A DNA stretch of 64,000 nt, from assembly GCA_947452905.1 (NCBI GenBank), contig CANGEP010000001.1, positions 496,001 to 560,000 on the forward strand. Reading direction: 5' to 3'. Under the pieces are notes generated by a model. That model was given only the letters and a program-made list of their open reading frames with translations. It was not told the origin of the DNA and searched no databases. Within the stretch, counting starts at the first letter, position 1, and the number at the start of each line of letters is the position of its first letter. A program made the position numbers and the translations under genes. Source of the stretch: Bacteroidota bacterium. Lineage in GTDB: Bacteria > Bacteroidota > Bacteroidia > Chitinophagales > Chitinophagaceae. Shown piece after piece: positions 8,612-16,344 of this stretch.

Positions 8612-9811
8612 TTATAAGCTTCTCGCAATCCCTAATTCAACACCTCTAATTTCGGCCAAACCTCTTAAACGGCCTATAGCAGAATAGCCTGGGTTTGTTT
8701 TCTTTTTTAAATCGTCTAACATTTGATGCCCATGATCAGGTCTTACTGGAATGGAGCATTTTCTATTTTGCATCGCAATTACTAATTCTTTAATCACTGC
8801 ATACATATCAACATCTCCTTCCAAATGATTGTCTTCATAAAAATCACCCGCCTCATTTCTTCGGGTACTTCTTAGATGAATAAAATGAATTCGATTGGAA
8901 AATTTTTTAACCATTGCTGGTAAATCGTTGGAAGCTATTACTCCATAGGATCCCGTACAAAAACAAAGACCATTAGCCAAAGATGGAACTTCTTTTATTA
9001 AATAATCAATATCATTCGCATTAGATACTACTCTAGGAAGCCCCAATATTGAAAAAGGAGGATCATCAGGATGAATAGACATCACTACCCCTTCTGCATC
9101 CGCTACAGGAATAATTTGTTGTAAAAAATACACTAAATGACTTTGTAATTTTTCTCTTGTAATTCCTTGATAAGTATCCAAAGCAGCCTGAAATTGTTGA
9201 AGCGTAAAACTTTCCTCACTACCTGGTAAACCAGCTATAATATTTTTTTGTAATAATAATTTTTCCTCTTCACTCATCGCTTCAAATCTTGTTTTAGCGC
9301 GCTGAATGGTTTTTTCATCGTAATCCAAGTGAGCCTCTTTTCTTTTTAAAATAAACAAATCAAAAGCTACAAATGCAGCCATTTCAAACTTAAGTGCTTT
9401 AGAACCATCTGCCACTTCATAACTTAAATCGGTTCTTGTCCAATCTAAAACTGGCATAAAATTATAGGTGATGTTTTTTACCCCACAATGCGCTAAATTT
9501 TTTATACTTTGCTTATAATTTTCAATAAAAGTTTCAAATCCCGGCGCTTGTGTTTTGATGGATTCATGTACAGGCACACTTTCAACCACTGACCATTGTA
9601 AACCAGAAGCTTCAATGAGCTGAATTCTTTTATGTATCTCCTCCACTGTCCACACTTCTCCATTAGGGATATGGTGTAAGGCGCTAACAATACCCGTGCA
9701 ACCCGCTTGCTTAATATCTAATAATGAAACTGGATCATTAGGTCCATACCATCTCATGGTTTGTTCCATTCTGTATTTTACTCCTTTGTATGAAGGAATT
9801 TCCTGTTGCAT
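8612..9811 (-). CDS. uxuA: Mannonate dehydratase UxuA
   Basis: The 399-residue protein begins [10 protein letters not shown] and carries family signatures [12 protein letters not shown] near the N-terminus, [25 protein letters not shown] and the C-terminal [11 protein letters not shown]. It dehydrates D-mannonate to 2-keto-3-deoxy-D-gluconate in the glucuronate (fructuronate) branch of hexuronate catabolism, in the cytosol. An upstream in-frame ATG at 9841 would add [10 protein letters not shown], which does not match the family start, so 9811 is chosen. It is the first gene of the operon continuing into matB, and it diverges from a lacI-type gene whose intergenic region holds a candidate operator. 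The other hexuronate genes (uxaC, uxuB, kdgK, kdgA) are not in this window. Confidence 0.93.
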   Translation of the reverse strand: MQQEIPSYKGVKYRMEQTMRWYGPNDPVSLLDIKQAGCTGIVSALHHIPNGEVWTVEEIHKRIQLIEASGLQWSVVESVPVHESIKTQAPGFETFIENYKQSIKNLAHCGVKNITYNFMPVLDWTRTDLSYEVADGSKALKFEMAAFVAFDLFILKRKEAHLDYDEKTIQRAKTRFEAMSEEEKLLLQKNIIAGLPGSEESFTLQQFQAALDTYQGITREKLQSHLVYFLQQIIPVADAEGVVMSIHPDDPPFSILGLPRVVSNANDIDYLIKEVPSLANGLCFCTGSYGVIASNDLPAMVKKFSNRIHFIHLRSTRRNEAGDFYEDNHLEGDVDMYAVIKELVIAMQNRKCSIPVRPDHGHQMLDDLKKKTNPGYSAIGRLRGLAEIRGVELGIARSL

Positions 9812-9893
9812 TCTATTGGTTTTATGAGTGAATATACACACACAATTTCACCTATAATTGAATGTCAAAATAGGGCTTGAGCGAATTTATTTA

Positions 9894-9907
9894 CGATATC
9901 GTTTTCG
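9894..9907. promoter_or_regulatory. Candidate LacI-family operator (uxuA/lacI intergenic)
   Basis: The 14-mer CGATATCGTTTTCG is a near-palindrome centred on CpG, as LacI-family operators are. It matches the site at 19840-19853 in 13 of 14 bases. It lies about 56 bases before the lacI-type start and 82 bases before uxuA, so it could control both. ACGATATCGT at 9893-9902 is a perfect palindrome, and TTACGA/TCGTAA arms (9891-9896, 9916-9921) flank the region. Confidence 0.5.
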
Positions 9908-9963
9908 TTACATTTTCGTAATTATATAAAGAATTTTCATTAATTTTTCGAAAAAAAATAAGG

Positions 9964-10983
9964 ATGCCCAAGGTAAACCTAAAAGATCTTGCCAAATCAT
10001 TAAACATTTCTGTTTCGACGGTATCAAAAGCACTAAGGGATAGTTATGAAATTAGCAATGAAACTAAAAAAAAGGTGATTGCCAAGGCCCAACAAATGGG
10101 CTATAATCCCAATCCCTATGCTGGCTTTTTACGAAACAATAAAAGCAAAACTATTGCCATTTTAATTCCTGAGCTTACCAATAATTATTTTATTCAAGCT
10201 ATTAGTGGCGCCGAAACCATCGCTCAAGAAAACAATTATCATATTCTTATTTATGCCACCAATAATAATATTGAAAAAGAGTCAAGTATTTTAAAACATT
10301 TAAACAATGGAAGAGTGGATGGTATTTTAATGTCTGTATCTAGTAACACCTCCCAATACAATCATATCGAAGAGTTAATTCGAAATGGTATTCCCATAGT
10401 GTTTTTTGATAGAATTTGTCACGAAATTGAAACTGCTAAAATTACTACCAACGATTTTGCTAGTGGATTTATGGCTACCGAACACTTACTACAAACAGGA
10501 TCTAAAAAAATAGCCTATTTATCAATATCTGAACATTTATCCATTGACCACAAACGAAAACAAGGTTATTTAGAAGCTTTAAATAAACATGATATTCAAT
10601 TGGAAAAAGAACTTATGATTCAGTGCAGTGATGACGAAAAAACGAATATCGATAAAATAAAGAAATTATTAACAAGTAAAAAAAGACCAGATGGTATTTT
10701 TGCCTCTGTCGAAAAACTGGCATTAACTACTTATCATTTATGCAAAGAATTAAAAATTCGTATTCCACAGGATTTAAAAATTATCTCTTTTTCAAATTTA
10801 AGAACTGCCGATTTATTAAACCCTTCCCTAACAACAATCACACAGCCTGCATATGAAATTGGGAAAGAAGCTGCAAGTATTTTGTTTAAGTATTTAGCCA
10901 AAAGAAAAAGCTTGATCCCCAATGAGAACATTGTTATCAACTCAAAACTCACTATTAGAGATTCTACCAACCCGGATTTATAA
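9964..10983 (+). CDS. LacI-family transcriptional regulator
   Basis: The 339-residue protein has an N-terminal helix-turn-helix (VNLKDLAKSLNISVSTVSKALRD, about 4-26), a hinge helix and a periplasmic-binding-protein-like effector domain starting KTIAILIPELTNNYF (about 62). The C-terminal SLTTITQPAYEIGKEAA is typical of the family. It is divergent from uxuA, and the intergenic region holds a CpG-centred near-palindrome that recurs upstream of susC/thuA. The likely effector is a sugar acid or related sugar from the degraded glycan, by analogy with hexuronate regulators. Repression rather than activation is assumed from the family. Confidence 0.92.
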   Translation: MPKVNLKDLAKSLNISVSTVSKALRDSYEISNETKKKVIAKAQQMGYNPNPYAGFLRNNKSKTIAILIPELTNNYFIQAISGAETIAQENNYHILIYATNNNIEKESSILKHLNNGRVDGILMSVSSNTSQYNHIEELIRNGIPIVFFDRICHEIETAKITTNDFASGFMATEHLLQTGSKKIAYLSISEHLSIDHKRKQGYLEALNKHDIQLEKELMIQCSDDEKTNIDKIKKLLTSKKRPDGIFASVEKLALTTYHLCKELKIRIPQDLKIISFSNLRTADLLNPSLTTITQPAYEIGKEAASILFKYLAKRKSLIPNENIVINSKLTIRDSTNPDL

Positions 10984-11013
10984 TAATTAGCCCCTGTTTC
11001 AACAATTAGTTCC

Positions 11014-11021
11014 TAATTTTG
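11014..11021 (+). promoter_or_regulatory. Bacteroidota-type -7 box for ubiX
   Basis: TAATTTTG matches the TAnnTTTG -7 consensus exactly and ends 10 bases before the ubiX ATG, implying a very short leader. No clear -33 TTTG was seen. Confidence 0.4.
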
Positions 11022-11031
11022 TTATACTCTT

Positions 11032-11595
11032 ATGAACAAAATTATAGTCTCTATTACAGGTGCAAGTGGCGCTATTTATGCAAAATGCTTATTGGACAGC
11101 CTAATGCAATTACAGGATCAACTTGAGGCAGTAGGTGTGGTTATGAGCGATAATGCTAAAATTGTTTGGGAAACCGAATTAGGCAATACTGACTACATAA
11201 AATATCCCTTTAACTTTTACCAAAAAAATGATTTTAATGCCCCTTTCGCTTCGGGATCGGCACAATACAATACAATGATTGTGGTTCCTTGTAGTATGGG
11301 TATGTTAGGAAGAATAGCTTCCGGTGTAAGTGATGATTTAAGTACCAGAGCTGCAGATGTAATTTTAAAAGAAAGGAGAAAATTAATTTTAGTAGCCCGT
11401 GAAACACCCTATAATTTAATACATATTAAAAATATGGAAACTGTTACTTTAGCGGGCGGAATCATTTGCCCTGCCACCCCTAGCTTTTATAGTAAACCTG
11501 CTACCATTGAAGAAGTAGCTATGACTGTTGTACACCGTATATTAGACTTAGCGCAAATAAAAAACCCCAGTTTTCGCTGGGGTTCTACAAAATAA
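11032..11595 (+). CDS. ubiX: Flavin prenyltransferase UbiX
   Basis: The 187-residue protein has the family hallmarks: VSITGASGAIYAKCLL at the N-terminus (phosphate/FMN loop), PCSMGMLGRIASGVSDDLSTRAADV in the middle, and KLILVARETPYNLIHIKNM. It prenylates FMN to prFMN, the cofactor of UbiD-type decarboxylases, used in quinone synthesis or aromatic acid decarboxylation. No ubiD partner is in the window. It lies alone between the lacI-type gene and a convergent TIM-barrel gene. Its last codons (encoding NPSFRWGS) form a hairpin that probably terminates transcription coming from the opposite strand. Confidence 0.93.
   Translation: MNKIIVSITGASGAIYAKCLLDSLMQLQDQLEAVGVVMSDNAKIVWETELGNTDYIKYPFNFYQKNDFNAPFASGSAQYNTMIVVPCSMGMLGRIASGVSDDLSTRAADVILKERRKLILVARETPYNLIHIKNMETVTLAGGIICPATPSFYSKPATIEEVAMTVVHRILDLAQIKNPSFRWGSTK
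11563..11584 (-). terminator. Minus-strand terminator inside the 3' end of ubiX
   Basis: Arms AACCCCAG (11563-11570) and CTGGGGTT (11577-11584) with a 6-base loop. On the minus strand the hairpin is followed by a T-run, whereas on the plus strand it is not, so it should end the susC-to-TIM-barrel transcript. The arms are within ubiX codons. Confidence 0.65.
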
Positions 11596-11610
11596 AATAC
11601 GATTTAAATA

Positions 11611-12450
11611 TTAACCATTCATTACGCCTTTAAAGTAACCAATGGATTCTGCTATGCCTGGTAATGGATCACTCATATCTTTTTCAAATTCTATGCTGCA
11701 ATAACCAGCATATTTTATTTTTCTTAAAGAACCTATCACTTCTTTAATATTAATTACTCCTCTACCCATTTCAATGGCTTTACCATCTTTGGCAGCAGCA
11801 TTAATGTCTTTAATATGAATATCAAATAATCGGTCCTTATACAATTTGATTGCATTTTCGGGTAATGTGCCAGCTCGTAGAGAATGACCAATATCAATAC
11901 ACATTCCCATTCTTGTATCTAAATTTTTAATTCGATTGTATACATCACTAGGTGCAGGATACAAAGCATCCTCAGGGCCATGATTATGAATGGCTAATTT
12001 AATGTCAAACTCTTTAACTTTTTGTTCAGCGTATTCAATTAAATCATAACTAGGTACTCCCACGATCATTGTTACCCCTACTTTTTTAGCATATATAAAT
12101 GCCGCATCTACTGCCTCTTTAGTTTTCATATAAATTACACCCACCGTATAAATATTAATCCCTCCCTCTTTAAATTTAGCAATAGCAGCGGCGATTTGAG
12201 CATCGGTACTATTTACTGGTAATTGAATATCTTTTAATGATAAATTAAGAATATTAATTCTTTTCATCATCGCGATGGATTGCTCGATATTAAATTTTGC
12301 GAATGTATAACCCGCAATACCAATATTTAAAGGCGCCGATTCATTCGCCATTGGCATTGTATTTCCAGCAGCCGAACCTAAAATGGGCAAAAAGGCGGCA
12401 CCAGTAGTGCCTAATAAAGTTTGTTGAATAAATTTTCTACGATTTGACAT
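11611..12450 (-). CDS. Exported sugar phosphate isomerase/epimerase-like TIM-barrel protein
   Basis: An N-terminal MSNRRKFIQQ followed by a hydrophobic stretch resembles a Tat signal, so it is probably exported folded. The rest (about 40-279) is an AP-endonuclease-2/xylose-isomerase-like TIM barrel with HNHGPED, GMCIDIGHS, DIHIKD and CSIEFEKD, supplying the Glu/Asp/His metal ligands of the family. Members include epimerases, isomerases and lyases acting on 3-keto-glycosides. It begins 3 bases after the heparinase-like gene and ends the susC-susD-lyase-isomerase gene run. The minus-strand terminator within ubiX follows. The exact reaction is unknown. Confidence 0.8.
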   Translation of the reverse strand: MSNRRKFIQQTLLGTTGAAFLPILGSAAGNTMPMANESAPLNIGIAGYTFAKFNIEQSIAMMKRINILNLSLKDIQLPVNSTDAQIAAAIAKFKEGGINIYTVGVIYMKTKEAVDAAFIYAKKVGVTMIVGVPSYDLIEYAEQKVKEFDIKLAIHNHGPEDALYPAPSDVYNRIKNLDTRMGMCIDIGHSLRAGTLPENAIKLYKDRLFDIHIKDINAAAKDGKAIEMGRGVINIKEVIGSLRKIKYAGYCSIEFEKDMSDPLPGIAESIGYFKGVMNG

Positions 12451-12453
12451 GTT

Positions 12454-14391
12454 TTATTTTTTATTGATGATATATTGCCAATTTCCTTTTTGACCTACTT
12501 TTTGTTGTGTAAGTACAATTCGAGAAATGGGTTGATTGTTCCATTTGGTTTTAAAGCTACTATATTCTACGCCTTCTGTAGAAGGATTTGAAATTGACAA
12601 CTGTGTATTTTTAGGATTGTATTGTAATTGAAGTACTTGCTTACCTGGCGTAGATAAAACAATTAACCCTTTTTGGGTAGTATCAATTTTGCAAATAGTC
12701 ATAAACACCTGCTCAACCAAATTATTCTTGTTTTCAAAGGCTGCTAGATCCGAAATCACTATCTGATTTTTTTGCTTATTCATGGTTACTTTTCTGTTCC
12801 AACTTTTTATACCTGCTAATGTATCATATGCATTTGCTATATTCATACTCAAACTTGATTCATTTTCGTTGGTTGTGTAATTCACCTCATGCGCTTCATA
12901 ATTACGTCCTGCCAACTGTCCTTTCCCATTCACCATAGGTAAATTATGATGCTCCGATTGAGTAAACCAAAGTTCATATCGGTGAGAGGAGAAAGTTCTT
13001 GCGGTGTAATTGCCTCTCCCTGCGTCAATGATCACTGGTTCATTATTTGCATATACAATAAAATCACCCACATCATTGTGGTTATGGCTTTCGGCATTAT
13101 GTCCAGCATGTGTAGCCAAATATAATCCATTACTACTTCTAGCCGTCATCACTTGTACATCACTTACCCAAATATCTTTGGGTTGAATATAAATATTATT
13201 ATAAACAGGCAGCTCTTTAATGGTCAATAAATTTTGAACAAATCTGGGTTTATAAAAATTCTCTCTATTGGCTTTAAAAGTATAATGTTCATAATTGTAG
13301 GTATGATAGGCCCAATTACCCATCTGTATCATATTGGTATCTTGAATAGCTTTACCAAAACGATAAATAAGTAAACCATCAGCCACTACCTGAGGGTCGG
13401 CGTCCGAAAAATCGACAAAATATTTTCCACCTATATGTGTTTTGTAAATATAGGCGCCCATCTTTTTTATTAAGGGTTCCTCATAAATATTCACTAACCC
13501 TTTGGTAGCACCGCCAAGCATTTCTAAACAATCATAAGTACTTGCCCCTGCTGCAAACCAATAACTTGGCCCTTCGTCACAACCACCCTCATCCCCTAAT
13601 GAGTTAATATAAGAATCTAATCCAATCATTGATTGATGAATCATTAAAGCACGTTTAGAAGGCTCTTTTTCTAAAAGCAAAGTGGACATAATCCAATTAC
13701 TCATTATCCAAGGATTCCAATTGTTTACGGGTTTTGTTTTACTCATCCAACCATAGCCAGCAGAAGAATGTAACATAGGTTCAAACACACGGCGATTGGT
13801 TTCACTATATATTCTTTTACGTAACAAAGGATTTATTTTATCCAATTTATCCCCTACAAAATAATCAGCTAATCCCATCAATGCTGCGGTTTCGGCCGAA
13901 AATAATTCTACTACTGGATGATCTACATCAGGAAGCCCAGTACTAGGAATATGTGCAGGCACACCCCAAAAACTCTCTTCACATATCGACCAAAGTCCAT
14001 TTAAAATAGGCTCCATGAATCGTCCTTTATTTTCCATAGATTCGGCTAAAATAAACTGCAAAAGCACTGCTCTTTTGGCAAATGAAATAGCTGCATGCTC
14101 CGACCTATCTCCTGTTCTTACATAGGTGAGCGCCACTGCAGCCGAAATTGGCTCAAACTTAAAATTAAGCTCAGCTGCTGCAGCTTTTATGATATGATTT
14201 ATGACGGTATCAGACACCTGCTCTTTCCAAGCGTTAGGTGTTGATGGATAAGGGTGATAATCCTTATGTGCCACTAAATTTTTTTCAATGGCTAATGGGG
14301 TATACTTATTTTGTAAAATATTGCGAAGGGTTACCTGCGAATTTGCGTGCAACACAGTGCAAGTAAAAAGGAGTATAAATATTTTATGCAT
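12454..14391 (-). CDS. Secreted heparinase II/III-family polysaccharide lyase
   Basis: A signal peptide (about 1-19) precedes an alpha/alpha-toroid N-terminal half (to about 380) and a heparinase II/III-like beta-sandwich half. The latter has ATHAGHNAESHNHNDVGDF, VIIDAGRGNY and the following SSHRYELW, which carry the conserved His/Asn/Tyr/Arg residues of this lyase superfamily. Such enzymes cleave uronic-acid glycans by beta-elimination, leaving unsaturated ends that a GH88 enzyme (22597) can remove. It follows susD after a hairpin terminator and precedes the TIM-barrel gene by 3 bases. Heparin, chondroitin, alginate or another uronate polymer cannot be told apart here. Confidence 0.85.
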   Translation of the reverse strand: MHKIFILLFTCTVLHANSQVTLRNILQNKYTPLAIEKNLVAHKDYHPYPSTPNAWKEQVSDTVINHIIKAAAAELNFKFEPISAAVALTYVRTGDRSEHAAISFAKRAVLLQFILAESMENKGRFMEPILNGLWSICEESFWGVPAHIPSTGLPDVDHPVVELFSAETAALMGLADYFVGDKLDKINPLLRKRIYSETNRRVFEPMLHSSAGYGWMSKTKPVNNWNPWIMSNWIMSTLLLEKEPSKRALMIHQSMIGLDSYINSLGDEGGCDEGPSYWFAAGASTYDCLEMLGGATKGLVNIYEEPLIKKMGAYIYKTHIGGKYFVDFSDADPQVVADGLLIYRFGKAIQDTNMIQMGNWAYHTYNYEHYTFKANRENFYKPRFVQNLLTIKELPVYNNIYIQPKDIWVSDVQVMTARSSNGLYLATHAGHNAESHNHNDVGDFIVYANNEPVIIDAGRGNYTARTFSSHRYELWFTQSEHHNLPMVNGKGQLAGRNYEAHEVNYTTNENESSLSMNIANAYDTLAGIKSWNRKVTMNKQKNQIVISDLAAFENKNNLVEQVFMTICKIDTTQKGLIVLSTPGKQVLQLQYNPKNTQLSISNPSTEGVEYSSFKTKWNNQPISRIVLTQQKVGQKGNWQYIINKK

Positions 14392-14405
14392 ACTAGCTTA
14401 ACTAA

Positions 14406-14437
14406 AAAATGCCTCCTATAAAACAAGGAGGCATTTT
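14406..14437 (-). terminator. Terminator or attenuator after susD
   Basis: Perfect 12-base arms AAAATGCCTCCT (14406-14417) and AGGAGGCATTTT (14426-14437), loop of 8, followed on the minus strand by a T-run. It lies between susD and the lyase gene and may lower downstream expression relative to susCD. Confidence 0.8.
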
Positions 14438-14458
14438 GATGAAACGATTGTAAAAATA

Positions 14459-16312
14459 CTATTCAGGAATTTTGTCTAAAGCAGGTACATTAAGCTCTGC
14501 TCCAGAATATCCAATATTTTGGTTGATACGTCCACCACTATTTCCTAAGATAGCAGCTTGTGGTATTGGCCATAATACATGGTAGGGGCTAATTTTAAAC
14601 ATATCGCCGTGAGGAGTTACAAAATTTTTCTTATAGAAAATATTTTTATCCATTAAACGATCATAAAAATAGTTATCGGTTGAGAAATTTGCTAAGCTAT
14701 AAGTTTTACCGTTAGGTGCTGGCTTACCAGTTTTAGCAAAAATATAAGCGATACGCGTTAACTCTGTTTTACGAGGCTCTTCCCAATACAATTCTCTAGC
14801 TCTTTCATCTAACACTGCATTAATGCTAGTTACTTGAGAAGTAGTGTAAGCAGATGCTTTCGCACGTGTACGAACAACATTGATATCAGCTGTTGCACTT
14901 GCAAAGTCGCCTTTCCAAATATAAGCTTCGGCGCGTAATAAGTAGGTTTCTGCTAAACGGAATACATACCAATCACTATGCCCACCTTGCATAGGGTTAT
15001 TATCTAAATCTGGCACATATAATTTATAATGAGGCCAAGGATACCAGCTACGTAATGTATCGGTACATAATAATTTAGTGCCTGCATATAAACGCATACG
15101 TAAGCCATAAGCAGTATCTGCTGCAGTTTTTAATGCAGGTGCATAATAACGTACATTTTCCATGTACATATAGTTACCAGAAACTGAATCGTGTCTTAAA
15201 TCTTTCGCATCATCCCATATATCTTTATACTCATAGGGAGTAGAACGACAACGACCAATACCACGACCATACAAGTTCATAATGTCTATTTCTAAACCGC
15301 CAGATGCTGAAGCACCCGCTTTACCAGAGGGAGTCAAAATATTAGTACCAATAGATATACCAGGGCATGCTTGACGCATAATACGAGTACCTTGCGTACC
15401 AGTAGTTCCAAAGAGATATGAACCAGCACTTCCTGTTCGATCAGTAACTAAAAATAAAGTTTCCGTATTCGCAGCAGCTGCTTTGTTATCTGGACGGTGT
15501 AAATCCCAAGTAACGTTTTTGGTAGCATTAGCAGCATCCACTCCAAAACGACCTGTTACAATTTTAAAAGTTCCATTATTGATTACTGCAGAAGTTGCAG
15601 TAATAGCATCATCAAATAAACCTAAGGCAAGATCAATCTTAGCTAATAAATGATAACAAGCGCCTCTATTAACAGCACCTTTGTCTGTTACCCATGGCAC
15701 ATTTTGTACAGCAAATTCAAGATCAGCTTTCATTTTTGTTAAAATTACATCACGTTTAACAGTAGCAAAATCCACTTTAGCCGAACTAATTTCAGTTAAA
15801 GGACAAGGCACGTCGCCAAATTGACTAGTTAAACGATAGTAATCAAAAGCTCTAAAAAAATAGGCCTGACCTAATAAGATATTCTTATCTGCATCCGAAA
15901 CCGCAGTCGCTTTTGGAATTCTAGAAATTATAGTATTTGCTAAACGAATCCCTACCCACTCCTGATCCCAGTACCAACCAATACGGTTAAAGTCAGGATT
16001 ATTTAACTGAGCATCTGGACGAATTTGCATATCCATATTTTGAGCAGGACCCGATTTGTCATCGGTGCCTTCTACCGAAATATCCGAAAAAATATTTTCA
16101 GAAATAATGGGAGAACCATCTCCAAAATATTCATCTCTTAAGTTTTTAGCACAAGCTGCTAAAGCCGAGGTAAACCCTGCTTTATCCACGAATGTGTTTT
16201 CTGGAGAATAAATGGATAACGGTGTTGGCGTTAACCAATCTTTATTACAACCACTTACTGCTACCAAAAACAGGCATGTAAGTAGTCCGATGTATTTAAT
16301 TTTATTTTTCAT
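14459..16312 (-). CDS. SusD/RagB-family glycan-binding lipoprotein
   Basis: The 617-residue protein starts with a lipoprotein signal (VAVSGC, Cys22) and continues with the SusD N-terminal region (DWLTPTPLSIYSPENTF) and TPR-like helices such as ILLGQAYFFRAFDYYRLTSQFGDVPCP. The C-terminal RLAETYLLRAEAYIWKGDFASATADINVVRTRA and WPIPQAAI are classic. SusD forms a lid over its SusC partner at the cell surface and binds the glycan. It follows susC by 32 bases. The substrate cannot be inferred from SusD itself; the neighbouring lyase and GH88 suggest a uronic-acid glycan. Confidence 0.95.
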   Translation of the reverse strand: MKNKIKYIGLLTCLFLVAVSGCNKDWLTPTPLSIYSPENTFVDKAGFTSALAACAKNLRDEYFGDGSPIISENIFSDISVEGTDDKSGPAQNMDMQIRPDAQLNNPDFNRIGWYWDQEWVGIRLANTIISRIPKATAVSDADKNILLGQAYFFRAFDYYRLTSQFGDVPCPLTEISSAKVDFATVKRDVILTKMKADLEFAVQNVPWVTDKGAVNRGACYHLLAKIDLALGLFDDAITATSAVINNGTFKIVTGRFGVDAANATKNVTWDLHRPDNKAAAANTETLFLVTDRTGSAGSYLFGTTGTQGTRIMRQACPGISIGTNILTPSGKAGASASGGLEIDIMNLYGRGIGRCRSTPYEYKDIWDDAKDLRHDSVSGNYMYMENVRYYAPALKTAADTAYGLRMRLYAGTKLLCTDTLRSWYPWPHYKLYVPDLDNNPMQGGHSDWYVFRLAETYLLRAEAYIWKGDFASATADINVVRTRAKASAYTTSQVTSINAVLDERARELYWEEPRKTELTRIAYIFAKTGKPAPNGKTYSLANFSTDNYFYDRLMDKNIFYKKNFVTPHGDMFKISPYHVLWPIPQAAILGNSGGRINQNIGYSGAELNVPALDKIPE

Positions 16313-16344
16313 ATCAATCTTGTTTTGAATAGTTTTAAGTTAGC

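Noticed and set aside
9812..9841. Longer UxuA start ([10 protein letters not shown]...)
   Set aside because: The extension does not match family starts, and the ATG at 9811 gives the expected length.
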